Assembly (NCBI GenBank): GCA_030612495.1
Contig: JAUWNT010000007.1
Location: 1 to 24,505 of the forward strand
Length of the DNA stretch: 24,505 nt
Source of the DNA: Candidatus Aminicenantota bacterium
GTDB taxonomy: Bacteria > Acidobacteriota > Aminicenantia > UBA2199
Direction of reading: 5' to 3'
The notes under the pieces are model-generated. The model saw nothing but the letters and a program-made list of their open reading frames with translations. It was not told the DNA's origin and ran no database searches. Shown piece by piece: positions 14,136 through 22,940 of this stretch. The position numbers and the translations under genes were made by a program. How positions within the stretch are numbered: the stretch's first letter is position 1; each line of letters starts with the position of its first letter.

Positions 14136-14146
14136 GAGATGAAATT

Positions 14147-15619
14147 ATGGAAGAACAATTTAAAATAAGATTGGAAAAGTTGAAAAAACTTGAAGACATG
14201 GGTGTGGAGGTCTTTCCTTATGAATTTAAAAAAGCTGAAAATTTTATTGATATAAAAAGGAAATATAAGGATACTTCAAATGAAGAATTTGAAACAAAAG
14301 AGAAAGTTGTTACGATCGCAGGTAGGATTATTGCTATTCGAAAAATGGGGAAGAGTTCATTTCTTCATCTTTTTGATGGAGAAGAAAAATTACAGATATA
14401 TATAAAAAAAGATATTATTTCTGAAAGGGATTTTCAGGTTTTTAAACTTCTTGATATTGGAGATATAATAGGGATTAAAGGAAAGCTATTTAGAACTCAT
14501 ACAAATGAATTAACAGTTGTTGTATCAGAGTTGAAATTTTTAACGAAATCTTTCCACCCTTTGCCTGAAAAGTGGCATGGGTTGCAAGATAAGGAGTTAA
14601 GGTATCGTCAGAGATATCTTGATCTGATTGTAAATGAAAATAGTAGAAGAATTTTTCAATTAAGATCATCAATGATTCAAAAGATAAGGCTCTTTTTTTA
14701 TGAAAATGGATATAAAGAGGTAGAAACTCCGATGATGCATTCAATACCTGGAGGAGCCTCTGCAAAACCCTTTGTTACACACCATAATGCTCTCAATATG
14801 GATCTTTTTTTAAGAGTTGCCCCTGAGTTATATTTAAAGAGACTTCTTGTAGGGGGTATGGAGAAAATTTTTGAGATTAACAGGAATTTTAGAAATGAGG
14901 GAATTGATTTCATGCATAATCCAGAATTTACAATGATTGAGTGGTACCAGCTTTATAGAGATTTTAAAGCAAATATGGAATTAACGGAAAGATTGATTGA
15001 AATTCTAAATAATGATTTTCTCGAAGACGGTCATATTACATGGCAGGAAAAGAAAATTTCAATGAAGCCTCCATTTAAAAGATTTAAGTTTATGGATTTA
15101 ATTTCTGATAAATCTGGAATGAAAATTGATGATTTATGGAATGAAAAAAGGTTGAAAGATTTTATTATAGAAAATATACTTGATGTGGAAATGCCTCCGA
15201 CGTATGGAAAGATGCTTGAATTAATGTTTGATACTTATGTGCAAGATACGCTTATAGAACCTACTTTTGTTACTTATTATCCTAAAGTTATCTCACCTCT
15301 TTCAAAGATTTCAAGGTTAGATAAAAGAGAGGCTGAAAGATTCGAGCTTTTCATAGCAGGTGTAGAAGTTGCAAATGGATTTTCTGAGTTAAATGACCCT
15401 ATTGATCAAAGAAAGCGATTTGAAGCTCAGAAGAGGGATAGAAAAATGGGGGATGATGAAGCACAAATTATTGATAATGATTTTTTAAAAGCGCTTGAAT
15501 ATGGGATGCCACCTGCTACAGGAGAGGGATTAGGAATAGATAGACTTGTAATGCTTTACTCTGGAGCCCGTTCAATAAAAGAGGTAATACTTTTCCCTTT
15601 ATTAAGACCAAAAGAATGA
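14147..15619 (+). CDS. lysS: lysyl-tRNA synthetase, class II
   Basis: A 490-residue class II enzyme that charges tRNA-Lys. The N-terminal OB fold spans about residues 53-135 (VTIAGRIIAIRKMGKSSFLH, DIGDIIGIKGKLFRT). Class II motif 1 is at 185-200 (GYKEVETPMM), motif 2 at about 240-265 (KIFEINRNFRNEGID and HNPEFTMIEWYQLY), and motif 3 near 460-470 (GEGLGIDRLVML). The ATG follows AGGAG (14134-14138) with 8 bases between. Its last four bases overlap the start of the LolC-type gene, a lysS-lolC neighbourhood that is known from several bacterial groups. Confidence 0.97.
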   Translation: MEEQFKIRLEKLKKLEDMGVEVFPYEFKKAENFIDIKRKYKDTSNEEFETKEKVVTIAGRIIAIRKMGKSSFLHLFDGEEKLQIYIKKDIISERDFQVFKLLDIGDIIGIKGKLFRTHTNELTVVVSELKFLTKSFHPLPEKWHGLQDKELRYRQRYLDLIVNENSRRIFQLRSSMIQKIRLFFYENGYKEVETPMMHSIPGGASAKPFVTHHNALNMDLFLRVAPELYLKRLLVGGMEKIFEINRNFRNEGIDFMHNPEFTMIEWYQLYRDFKANMELTERLIEILNNDFLEDGHITWQEKKISMKPPFKRFKFMDLISDKSGMKIDDLWNEKRLKDFIIENILDVEMPPTYGKMLELMFDTYVQDTLIEPTFVTYYPKVISPLSKISRLDKREAERFELFIAGVEVANGFSELNDPIDQRKRFEAQKRDRKMGDDEAQIIDNDFLKALEYGMPPATGEGLGIDRLVMLYSGARSIKEVILFPLLRPKE

Positions 15620-16830
15620 AGTTTGAATTTTTTATTGCCAAAAGATATTTGAAGAGAGGGAGGAAAAGCTCCTTTATATCAATTATATCTCTTGTTTCAG
15701 TATTGGGTATTTCGATCGGAGTTGCAGCATTAATTATTGCACTTTCTCTTATAAATGGGTTTCAAAGTGATATAAGGAGTAAAATTTTAAGTTCAACTGC
15801 CCATATTATGGTGAGTGATATTATTGGTGATGGTATGGAAGGTTATAAAGGAATTATAAATGAAATAAAAAAAAAAGATAGAAGAATAAAATCCGCTGGC
15901 CCAGTAGTTTTTGGTACTATTCTTGTAAAAGGATCTGCGAAAAATACTACAGGTGCAATTTTAAGAGGCATTGATCTTAAATTAATAAAAGATGAGACTT
16001 GGCTGAAAAAGCTTAAGGAGGGAAGATTACCTTTTGAGAAGAATGAAATGCTGATAGGAAAAGAGCTTTCTAGAAAAATGGGATTTTTCCCAGGAGATAA
16101 TTGTCTTGTGATCTCTCCTCAGATGATTTTATCACCCTCTGGAATTATTCCTAAGATTAAGAGATTTAAAATATCCGGTGTTTTTGATTCTGGTGTGTAT
16201 GAAGTTGACACTAGTACAATTATTACAAATTTAGCAGGTGCACAAAAATTATTTAACCTGAAAAATAAAATAAGTTACATTCAGATATATTTGTATGATA
16301 TCTTTAAAGCTGAAGAAGTTGCAGAAGATATAAGGAATTCTTTCCCATCTCAGGTATCAGTCATTACATGGAAGGATTTAAATGCATCTCTATATTCTGC
16401 ATTGGATTTAGAAAAAAGGATTTTGTTTTTTACTCTGACCTTAATATTAATTGTTGCAGCTTTAAACATAATAGCAGGATTGATATTGCTGGTTATGCAG
16501 AAAATAAAAGATATAGGTATTCTCCTTTCTTATGGTGCAACTCCAAAGATTATTAAAAGAATATTTTTTATCCAGGGAGGAATTGTCGGAATTCTGGGAA
16601 CTTTATTCGGAGTTATAATAAGCCTTATATTTATTTTTCTTGCAAATAAGTTTGAATTGATAAAAGTACCTCAAGAAATATATCAGATGAGTTATGTTCC
16701 TTTTAAATTAGGTTTGTTTGATTTATTAGCTGTTATATTTACTTCATTGCTTATAAGCTTTACTGCAACGCTTATACCTTCAAAAAAAGCTGCTAAAATA
16801 AATGTGGTTGATGCTGTAAAAAATGAGTAA
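15616..16830 (+). CDS. lolC: LolC/LolE-type lipoprotein-releasing ABC transporter permease
   Basis: A 404-residue inner-membrane permease of the LolCE/FtsX family, which lifts outer-membrane lipoproteins from the inner membrane using the LolD ATPase. The N-terminal block SFISIISLVSVLGISIGVAA with INGFQSDIRSKILSSTAHI is the LolC/E signature. A large periplasmic domain spans about residues 45-265, followed by three membrane helices; the cytoplasmic loop MQKIKDIGILLSYGATPKII carries the DIGILxxxGAT coupling motif. Whether it is LolC or LolE, or a single permease forming a homodimer, cannot be told. The lolD ATPase gene that usually follows is absent here; a different gene begins 57 bases later. 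Confidence 0.9.
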   Translation: MKFEFFIAKRYLKRGRKSSFISIISLVSVLGISIGVAALIIALSLINGFQSDIRSKILSSTAHIMVSDIIGDGMEGYKGIINEIKKKDRRIKSAGPVVFGTILVKGSAKNTTGAILRGIDLKLIKDETWLKKLKEGRLPFEKNEMLIGKELSRKMGFFPGDNCLVISPQMILSPSGIIPKIKRFKISGVFDSGVYEVDTSTIITNLAGAQKLFNLKNKISYIQIYLYDIFKAEEVAEDIRNSFPSQVSVITWKDLNASLYSALDLEKRILFFTLTLILIVAALNIIAGLILLVMQKIKDIGILLSYGATPKIIKRIFFIQGGIVGILGTLFGVIISLIFIFLANKFELIKVPQEIYQMSYVPFKLGLFDLLAVIFTSLLISFTATLIPSKKAAKINVVDAVKNE

Positions 16831-16887
16831 AAGTTTAAAGTAATGAATAAGAAAGGATTTATTGCTGGAAAGTATAAGGAATAACAT

Positions 16888-18048
16888 ATGAATGTCCAGA
16901 TTGGAATTGATAATTTAAAAGAGAATAGCAAAAAGATTTTAAAAAAGAAGAATATTATTCTTTTGACTGGAAGTTCTAATGTTGATTCTTCAGGAATCCC
17001 TGTTTATCAAGTTATTAAAAAATTAATAGGAAACAAATTGAAAGCAATCTGGTCTGTTCAGCATGGTTTTTTTTGCGACAAACAGGATAATATGGTTTTT
17101 TCGGATTCCTTTTTCTGGAAGGATTTTGAGATTGAAATAAAGAGCCTATATAGAGAGAAACTCTTACCTGAGGAAGATTGGTTAGATGGTATTGATTCGA
17201 TATTAATAGATGTTTTTGATATTGGTACTAGAGTTTATACCTTTTTAAACCATATTATTATGATCTTGAAATTTTTATCAGGAAGAGATATTGAGATTAT
17301 ACTTCTTGATCGTCCTAATCCATTAAATGGAATTGATTGCGAAGGGAATGTAATTGGAAAAGATAATTTTAGTATACTAGGACAAATTCCAGTATCTATG
17401 AGACATTCTTTAACTGCTGGAGAGTATGTTAAGTTTGCTTTAAATTACTATAAAATTGATATAAAATTGGAAATTGTAGAAGTTAAAAACTGGGTTAGAA
17501 ATTATTATTTTAAGGGAGTATGGACATACCCATCTCCTAATATGCCCTGTTTTAGCACAGCAGTGGTATATCCGGGAGCTGTAATGATTGAGGGAACTAA
17601 TTTGTCTGAAGGGAGAGGAACTACATGGCCTTTTAAATTTGTTGGGGCTCCATTTGTTGATAATTTTAAAATTATTGAAGAGATAAAAAGATTGGACTTG
17701 AAAGGTGTTAAATTTATTCCTGTGTTTTTCAAACCTGAGTTTTCGAAATTTCCAAAAGAGCTCTGTAAGGGAGTACTTATTCATCCTGAAAATATTAAGG
17801 AATTTAGAAGTTTCCATACCTATTATGAAATAATCAGGTTAATAAGAGCTTTTCATTCAGATAAGTTTAAATGGAAGGAACCACCATATGAATTCGAATA
17901 TGAAAGATTGCCAATTGATATGATTTGCGGATCCGATTTTGTAAGAAAGTCAATTGAAAACAATATTCCTTTTGAAGATATAAAACCGCGGATTGATTCA
18001 GAAATTAAAAATTACAGAGAAGAAATAGAAGATTTTCTCTTGTATTAA
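16888..18048 (+). CDS. NamZ/DUF1343 family exo-beta-N-acetylmuramidase-like protein
   Basis: A 386-residue DUF1343 protein. A characterised family member (NamZ) releases terminal MurNAc from peptidoglycan fragments for cell-wall recycling. The family's blocks are clear: QHGFFCDKQDNMVFSDSF near 60, DVFDIGTRVYTFLNH near 110, LLDRPNPLNG near 145, TYPSPNMPCFSTAVVYPG near 215 and EGTNLSEGRGTTWPF near 240. No signal peptide is visible, so it seems cytosolic, unlike many secreted homologues, and would act on imported muropeptides. The ATG has AAGGA 7 bases upstream. It follows lolC after 57 bases and may be the last gene of the lysS operon. Confidence 0.9.
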   Translation: MNVQIGIDNLKENSKKILKKKNIILLTGSSNVDSSGIPVYQVIKKLIGNKLKAIWSVQHGFFCDKQDNMVFSDSFFWKDFEIEIKSLYREKLLPEEDWLDGIDSILIDVFDIGTRVYTFLNHIIMILKFLSGRDIEIILLDRPNPLNGIDCEGNVIGKDNFSILGQIPVSMRHSLTAGEYVKFALNYYKIDIKLEIVEVKNWVRNYYFKGVWTYPSPNMPCFSTAVVYPGAVMIEGTNLSEGRGTTWPFKFVGAPFVDNFKIIEEIKRLDLKGVKFIPVFFKPEFSKFPKELCKGVLIHPENIKEFRSFHTYYEIIRLIRAFHSDKFKWKEPPYEFEYERLPIDMICGSDFVRKSIENNIPFEDIKPRIDSEIKNYREEIEDFLLY

Positions 18049-18175
18049 ATAGTGTGATTATCAATTTAGAACTCAAGAAATAGCATTATTTATGGTTTGA
18101 TTTTTTAAACATAAAAGATAAATATACGTATTAAGAATTAGTAATTTTAATAAATAAAAAAAATTAGGAGAAAAG

Positions 18176-19174
18176 ATGAAGAAAAATATTTTGCTTTTTA
18201 TTTTAGTTTTTGTGATTTTTACAGGTTTTGGTTTCAGTAAAAAAGTAGCAACAATTTTAGAGGTTTTGAAACCATCAACAATTACTATTGATAATAAACA
18301 GATGTATGTTGTTGAGAAAACTTCGATTTATATTTACTCTTTAAAGGATTTTAAGTTGAAGAAGAAGTTTGGTAAAGATGGCGAGGGTCCGGGAGAGTTT
18401 AAAATATTTGCAAATGTATATCCACAGAAAGATTCTCTTCTTATAAATAGTTTTGGAAAGCTGTCATATTATACAAAAGATGGGATTTTAAAAAAGGAGT
18501 TAAAAACAAAATCAGGTATTGGAAGTCTATTATTTTATCCTATTAAAAACGGATTTGTTGGAAGAGGATTTACCACAAAGGATAAAAAATTTTATTTTAC
18601 GGTTAATTTATTTGACTCAGATTTAAATAAAGGAAAAGAACTTTATAGAATGCTTTCACCTGCCCAGCAAACTGGTAAAATAAACATATTAAGCAGGTCT
18701 CTTGTTTACCAAATTCAAGGTGATAAAATATTTATTACTGGAAAAGAGGGATTTGGACTTGATATTTTAGACAACACAGGAAAAAAATTATACTCAATTG
18801 CAAGGGAAGATTATAAAAAGCGAAAATTCACATCAGAGGATGAAAAGAAATTTCGAGAAACGCTAAAATTACTATACAGAGCGCAGTATGATAGAGTAAA
18901 ATCTCGAATCTCTTTTCCGGATTATTTCCCGGAAATTTTTAACTTTTTTATTGCGGATAATAAAATTTATATATCAACATGGAAATGGGAAAATGAGAAA
19001 ATTGAATTTTTTATATATGGTTTGAAAGGCAAATTATTAAAACATCTGTTTATCCCTTTTGTTTTCCAGAATGCATTGCAGCCCTATCCTGCAGTTATCA
19101 AAAATGGCAAGCTCTATCAATTAATTGAGAATGATGATGAGGAGTGGGAATTACATATTACTGATATAAAATAG
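18176..19174 (+). CDS. secreted 6-bladed beta-propeller protein
   Basis: A 332-residue exported protein. Residues 1-21 are a signal peptide (hydrophobic ILLFILVFVIF, then GFGFSK). The diagnostic feature is KFGKDGEGPGEF at 64-75, the hallmark of the '6-bladed beta-propeller' family found in large numbers in Bacteroidetes, Acidobacteria and Aminicenantes-like genomes. Repeated short strands such as SIYIYSLKDFKLKKKFG, KLSYYTKDGILKKEL and LDILDNTGKKLYSI are consecutive blades. There are no catalytic residues to point to; such propellers are usually thought to bind ligands or proteins. The ATG follows TTAGGAG. It stands alone, with 127 and 116 bases of flanking intergenic DNA. Confidence 0.82.
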   Translation: MKKNILLFILVFVIFTGFGFSKKVATILEVLKPSTITIDNKQMYVVEKTSIYIYSLKDFKLKKKFGKDGEGPGEFKIFANVYPQKDSLLINSFGKLSYYTKDGILKKELKTKSGIGSLLFYPIKNGFVGRGFTTKDKKFYFTVNLFDSDLNKGKELYRMLSPAQQTGKINILSRSLVYQIQGDKIFITGKEGFGLDILDNTGKKLYSIAREDYKKRKFTSEDEKKFRETLKLLYRAQYDRVKSRISFPDYFPEIFNFFIADNKIYISTWKWENEKIEFFIYGLKGKLLKHLFIPFVFQNALQPYPAVIKNGKLYQLIENDDEEWELHITDIK

Positions 19175-19203
19175 AAAAAGCTGAATATAAACTTAGATAA
19201 AAT

Positions 19204-19240
19204 AAATAATTTTTTAAGGTATTTAAAAAAAAAATTATTT
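19204..19240 (+). terminator. AT-rich hairpin after the beta-propeller gene
   Basis: A perfect 12-bp inverted repeat, AAATAATTTTTT (19204-19215) and AAAAAATTATTT (19229-19240), with a 13-base loop. It lies 30 bases after the stop and directly before the next promoter. The absence of G-C pairs makes its strength doubtful, but position and symmetry fit a terminator in an AT-rich genome. Confidence 0.35.
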
Positions 19241-19267
19241 TGTGCTATTATATTATTTCAATATAAT
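19240..19267 (+). promoter_or_regulatory. candidate promoter of the acyl-CoA/ACP synthetase gene
   Basis: TTGTGC (19240-19245), a 16-base spacer and a perfect TATAAT (19262-19267), followed by GGAGG (19279-19283) and the GTG start at 19291. The -35 box matches the consensus at only half its positions, so the call depends mainly on the -10 box and its position. Confidence 0.45.
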
Positions 19268-19290
19268 TAAAATAATTTGGAGGTTTCCAA

Positions 19291-20799
19291 GTGTTATTAC
19301 ATCAAGAATTTATAAAAAATGCAAAAAAAAGAGGTAATAAGTTTGCAATTATTGACCGTTCTCTCGAAAAGAAAGTCACATACTCAAAAGCTCTTATTGC
19401 ATCATTGATTTTGTCCAAGAAGATAAAGAAGTATAAGGACGGATTTATTGGGGTTATGATCCCAAATTCTGCTGGGTCTATTCTTACAATAATTGGGATA
19501 GTTATGGCTGGAAAGGTTCCTGTTATGATAAATTATTCCACTGGTGCTGCAGAAAATTGTGAGTATGCTCAAAAAAAATGTGGTTTTAGAACTATCATAG
19601 TATCAAGAGCATTACTTGAAAAGATTGGTACTCGTGTTGTAAAAGGTATGGTATTTATTGAGGATATTATGGATAGCATTTCAACATATGAGAAAATACA
19701 AGCTGCATTAACATCAAAATTACCTGTAAAGCTTTTATTAATGAAAATTTATAAAGGTGAAGAAAATGATAATGCTGTAGTTCTTTTTACAAGTGGTAGT
19801 GAAAAAGACCCAAAAGCTGTTCAAATCACACATAAAAATCTCATGTCAAATATGAGAAGCTGTCTTATTAGTTTCAATTTAACACAAGATGATATTATGC
19901 TTGGGGTTTTGCCTTTTTTTCATGTTTTCGGGCATAATACAAATTTGTGGCTTCCGCTTATTGTTGGAATGACTGTTGTAACATATGCAAATCCGCTTGA
20001 GTATAAAAAAGTATGTTCTATTGTAAGGGAAGAGAAAATAACAGTAATGATTGCAACACCTGTATTTTTCAATGGATATTTTAGGCAGTCAGAACAAGGT
20101 GATTTTTCCAGTGTCAGGCTTGCTGTAACAGGGGCTGATAAAATACCAGATTTTTTAAGAAACTCATATAAAGAAAGGCATAATCTTGAGCTTTATGAAG
20201 GGTATGGAACAACTGAAACCAGCCCGGTTATTAGTGCTAATACAATTGAAAATAATCGGCCCGGGAGTATTGGGAAACCTATTCCAGATGTTCAGGTTAA
20301 AATTGTTGATATCAATTCAGGGGAAATACTGCAGCCTGAAAAAGATGGGAAAATTTGTGTGAAAGGTGACCTTGTTATGAAAGGTTATTTTGATGATTTA
20401 GAAGAAACTTCATTGAGAATTAGAGATGGATGGTATGACACAGGTGATATGGGAATGATGGATAAAGATGGATACTTATGGCATAGGGGGAGATTAAAGA
20501 GATTTGTGAAGATCGGAGGGGAGATGGTTTCATTGGTGAAAGTTGAGTCTGTTGTTTATGAGATGTTGTCTGAGGATATTGATTGCTGTGTGGTCGAAAT
20601 CCCTGATTCTATAAAAGGTGCAAAAATTATAGTAGCAATTACAAAAGAAATTAACGAAAGGCAACTCAAGAAAAAATTGTCAAAAAGATTATCAAATATA
20701 GAGATGCCAAAACAGTTTATGTTTATAGAGGAACTTCCTAAAATGGGAAGTGGAAAGGTCGATTTCAGAACTGTAAGTAATATAGTGAGAGAAAAGTGA
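19291..20799 (+). CDS. AMP-forming acyl-CoA / acyl-ACP synthetase
   Basis: A 502-residue adenylate-forming enzyme that activates a carboxylic acid with ATP. The phosphate-binding loop is at 166-177 (FTSGSEKDPKAV), in the 'TSGSE' form typical of Aas-like acyl-ACP synthetases rather than the common TSGTTG. Other core motifs are YEGYGTTETSP (302-312), WYDTGDMG (381-388), HRGRLKRFVKIGGEMV (398-413, the hinge) and the catalytic lysine Lys489 in LPKMGSGKVDF. It has no fused acyltransferase domain, so it matches only the synthetase half of Aas. The likely role is recycling or importing fatty acids onto ACP or CoA. The start is GTG with TTGGAGG 7 bases upstream. It converges with the M48 protease gene. 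Confidence 0.9.
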   Translation: MLLHQEFIKNAKKRGNKFAIIDRSLEKKVTYSKALIASLILSKKIKKYKDGFIGVMIPNSAGSILTIIGIVMAGKVPVMINYSTGAAENCEYAQKKCGFRTIIVSRALLEKIGTRVVKGMVFIEDIMDSISTYEKIQAALTSKLPVKLLLMKIYKGEENDNAVVLFTSGSEKDPKAVQITHKNLMSNMRSCLISFNLTQDDIMLGVLPFFHVFGHNTNLWLPLIVGMTVVTYANPLEYKKVCSIVREEKITVMIATPVFFNGYFRQSEQGDFSSVRLAVTGADKIPDFLRNSYKERHNLELYEGYGTTETSPVISANTIENNRPGSIGKPIPDVQVKIVDINSGEILQPEKDGKICVKGDLVMKGYFDDLEETSLRIRDGWYDTGDMGMMDKDGYLWHRGRLKRFVKIGGEMVSLVKVESVVYEMLSEDIDCCVVEIPDSIKGAKIIVAITKEINERQLKKKLSKRLSNIEMPKQFMFIEELPKMGSGKVDFRTVSNIVREK

Positions 20800-20851
20800 G
20801 GAATAATAAAAAGGCAAAGTTTTAAAATTTAAATTACAATAATCATTAGTT

Positions 20852-22102
20852 TTAATTAGCTGAACGAACAACATTATCTTTTATTGCATTTATCCTCTCT
20901 AAAACAGGTGGGTGACTGTATAAAATAAAAACCTTTAGAGGGTGTGGTGTTAGATTTGAAAGATTGTCAACACTTAGTTTTTTTAGAGCAGATACAAATG
21001 CCTCTCCTTTTTTAGTTGATCTTAAAACATATCTGTCTGCTTCAAATTCGTATTTACGGGAAAATATATTTGTTACTATTGAAAGAAGTATTGAAATTGG
21101 AGAATAGAGGAAACCAAAGAATATAAGGCTTGCGTATATGGATAGATTATCCATTCTAAAAGCATTAAACAGTTCTCTGTTATTCATAAATAGAGAAAGT
21201 ATAAGTAGAACTAATCCTGTTTCAAGAATCGATTCAATCATTGTTTTGAAAATATGTTTTAATTTATAATGTCCCATTTCATGAGCAAGAATGGTTAATA
21301 TCTCATCAATAGAATTCTTCTTTATCAGAGTGTCAAAAAAAACTATACGGCGTGATTTCCCAAAGCCTGTAAAAAAAGCGTTTGTTTTTGTTGATCTTTT
21401 TGATCCATCCATTGTAAATATTCCTTTCATTTTGAAATTCTCTTTTTTTGTATAATTTTCAATTGCATCTTTTAGTTCTCCCTCTTCGATTGGGTAAAAC
21501 TTATTAAATAAGGGCATTATAATATATGGGGCAATGAAAGTTAAAAAAATCTGGAATAATGTTATTACTGCCCATAAATAAAGGGGGGCTAATTTTCCGG
21601 TTTCAGAGAAAAACCATAAGATTAATGCAAGGATAGGTACTCCTATGATGATTGAGAGAAGTAGGCTTTTGAATATGTCTGAAATAAACGTTTTTATAGT
21701 TGTTTTATTGAACCCGTATTTTTCTTCAATAATGAATGTAGAATAAATAGAGAATGGAAGTTCTATGATTTGAGATATAAAAATCAGCATAAATACATAT
21801 ATAATACCCGTAACAATCTCGCTATAGTTGTAGTTTCTTACAATTCTGTCAAATAAATTAAATCCTCCAAAAGTAATGAATGGTATAATAATAGCAATGT
21901 TAATCGTACTGCGTATTAACCCGAATTTTGAATTTTCGCGTGTATAATTTTGCGATATTTTATATTTTCTCTCATCAATATAACCTTTGAACTCATTTGG
22001 GAGTTCAGGGTTTAAGTTTTTAATGTTGAAATGTTCTATTATTATATTTAATAAATATTTCCCGATCAGAATTACTAATATTATAATTAAAAACAGATTC
22101 AT
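20852..22102 (-). CDS. Ste24-type M48 family membrane metalloprotease
   Basis: A 416-residue integral-membrane zinc protease of the Ste24/CAAX-protease branch of M48, which handles membrane-protein quality control in bacteria. The zinc site is HEMGH at 274-278 (ILAHEMGHYKLKH) with the third ligand in YEFEADRYVL (Glu352). The N-terminal part contains several membrane helices and the block IEEKYGFNKTTIKTFISDIFK near 125-145, characteristic of the M48 N-terminal domain and distinguishing it from shorter HtpX. MDGSKRSTKTNAFFTGFGKSRRI precedes the zinc motif, as in the family. The ATG is preceded by AAGGAG on the minus strand. The gene stands alone, convergent with the synthetase gene and divergent from the beta-barrel gene. 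Confidence 0.94.
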   Translation of the reverse strand: MNLFLIIILVILIGKYLLNIIIEHFNIKNLNPELPNEFKGYIDERKYKISQNYTRENSKFGLIRSTINIAIIIPFITFGGFNLFDRIVRNYNYSEIVTGIIYVFMLIFISQIIELPFSIYSTFIIEEKYGFNKTTIKTFISDIFKSLLLSIIIGVPILALILWFFSETGKLAPLYLWAVITLFQIFLTFIAPYIIMPLFNKFYPIEEGELKDAIENYTKKENFKMKGIFTMDGSKRSTKTNAFFTGFGKSRRIVFFDTLIKKNSIDEILTILAHEMGHYKLKHIFKTMIESILETGLVLLILSLFMNNRELFNAFRMDNLSIYASLIFFGFLYSPISILLSIVTNIFSRKYEFEADRYVLRSTKKGEAFVSALKKLSVDNLSNLTPHPLKVFILYSHPPVLERINAIKDNVVRSAN

Positions 22103-22271
22103 ATTATCTCCTTAAAACTATATGAAATGGTATCAATATAAAAGTAATAGATTTTATGCTAAGAAAAAATAAAGGTCAAGTCTTAAGATTTCATTTTTTT
22201 TGTTTTTTTATATAATTCTTGGTAGTATAACATTGAATATGTAAACTAATAAATTTTGGAGGTACTATTTA
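22103..22271. promoter_or_regulatory. divergent intergenic region between the M48 protease and beta-barrel genes
   Basis: A 169-base AT-rich gap between divergent genes. TATAAT occurs at 22211-22216 on the plus strand with only a weak TTTCAT (22189-22194) 16 bases upstream. A TTGGAGGT at 22257-22264 is the ribosome binding site of the beta-barrel gene. No promoter can be fixed for the protease gene. Confidence 0.3.
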
Positions 22272-22928
22272 ATGAGAAAATTATTTGTTTTTATGTTAAT
22301 TCTGTTTTCCTCATTTATGCTAGTTTCTGCACAAGACGACTGGGATTCTGTAGGTCCATCATTCTCTTCTTTAAGAACAAATGTGGGTCTTAAATTTGGA
22401 ATGGCTTTCCCGGGCAAAGATTACTATGATAAAGGGGTTTGCTATGGAGTGAGTTTTAATTTTATTTTAATTAACAATCTTTCAATTGAACTGATAGGTT
22501 TGAGGTTCGCAACTGAAGTTACTAAATCGGAAGAAAATGACCTAAGTAAAGGTACTTTAAAATCAATTCCTCTTCAGTTTAGCATTAAGTATCAATTCAC
22601 AAAAGATTCAAAGTTTGTTCCTTATATACTTGGAGGTGCAGACTATATCTTATATAACCATAATGTAAACCTGCCAGAATGGGAAAATATGGGTTTTAAA
22701 ATATCAGAGGAAGTAGATAATTGTATTGGATTTCATGTAGGTTTGGGGTTTGATATTTTTATTAGTGAGAATATTGCATTAAATATGGATGGAAGATACG
22801 TTACGAGCAAAACCAACCTTAATTCAACTATTCTTGATACTAAAAGTGATATATCTGTTACCAAGGAAATTAAAGATCTTAAGATAGATTTGATTATCGC
22901 AACTGTCGGATTAAAAATATATTTTTAA
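22272..22928 (+). CDS. outer-membrane beta-barrel protein
   Basis: A 218-residue exported protein with a signal peptide of about 20 residues ending in VSAQ. The mature part alternates polar and hydrophobic residues in short amphipathic strands (NVGLKFGMAF, YGVSFNFILI, LSIELIGLRF, PLQFSIKYQF, FVPYILGGADYILYN, IGFHVGLGFDIFI, LIIATVGLKIYF) and ends in phenylalanine, as outer-membrane barrels do. The FVPYILGGADY block recalls OmpW/OprF-like 8-stranded barrels. Its function is unknown. It lies 12 bases before the S8 protease gene and is likely co-transcribed with it. Confidence 0.83.
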   Translation: MRKLFVFMLILFSSFMLVSAQDDWDSVGPSFSSLRTNVGLKFGMAFPGKDYYDKGVCYGVSFNFILINNLSIELIGLRFATEVTKSEENDLSKGTLKSIPLQFSIKYQFTKDSKFVPYILGGADYILYNHNVNLPEWENMGFKISEEVDNCIGFHVGLGFDIFISENIALNMDGRYVTSKTNLNSTILDTKSDISVTKEIKDLKIDLIIATVGLKIYF

Positions 22929-22940
22929 AAGGAGTAAATA

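Noticed and set aside
16843..16884. A 13-residue open frame between lolC and the NamZ-like gene
   Set aside because: Too short and without a clear ribosome binding site; it reads as intergenic sequence.
20800..20851. Possible terminator between the convergent synthetase and M48 genes
   Set aside because: Only a self-complementary TTTAAA-type stretch is present; no clear hairpin with a T-run.
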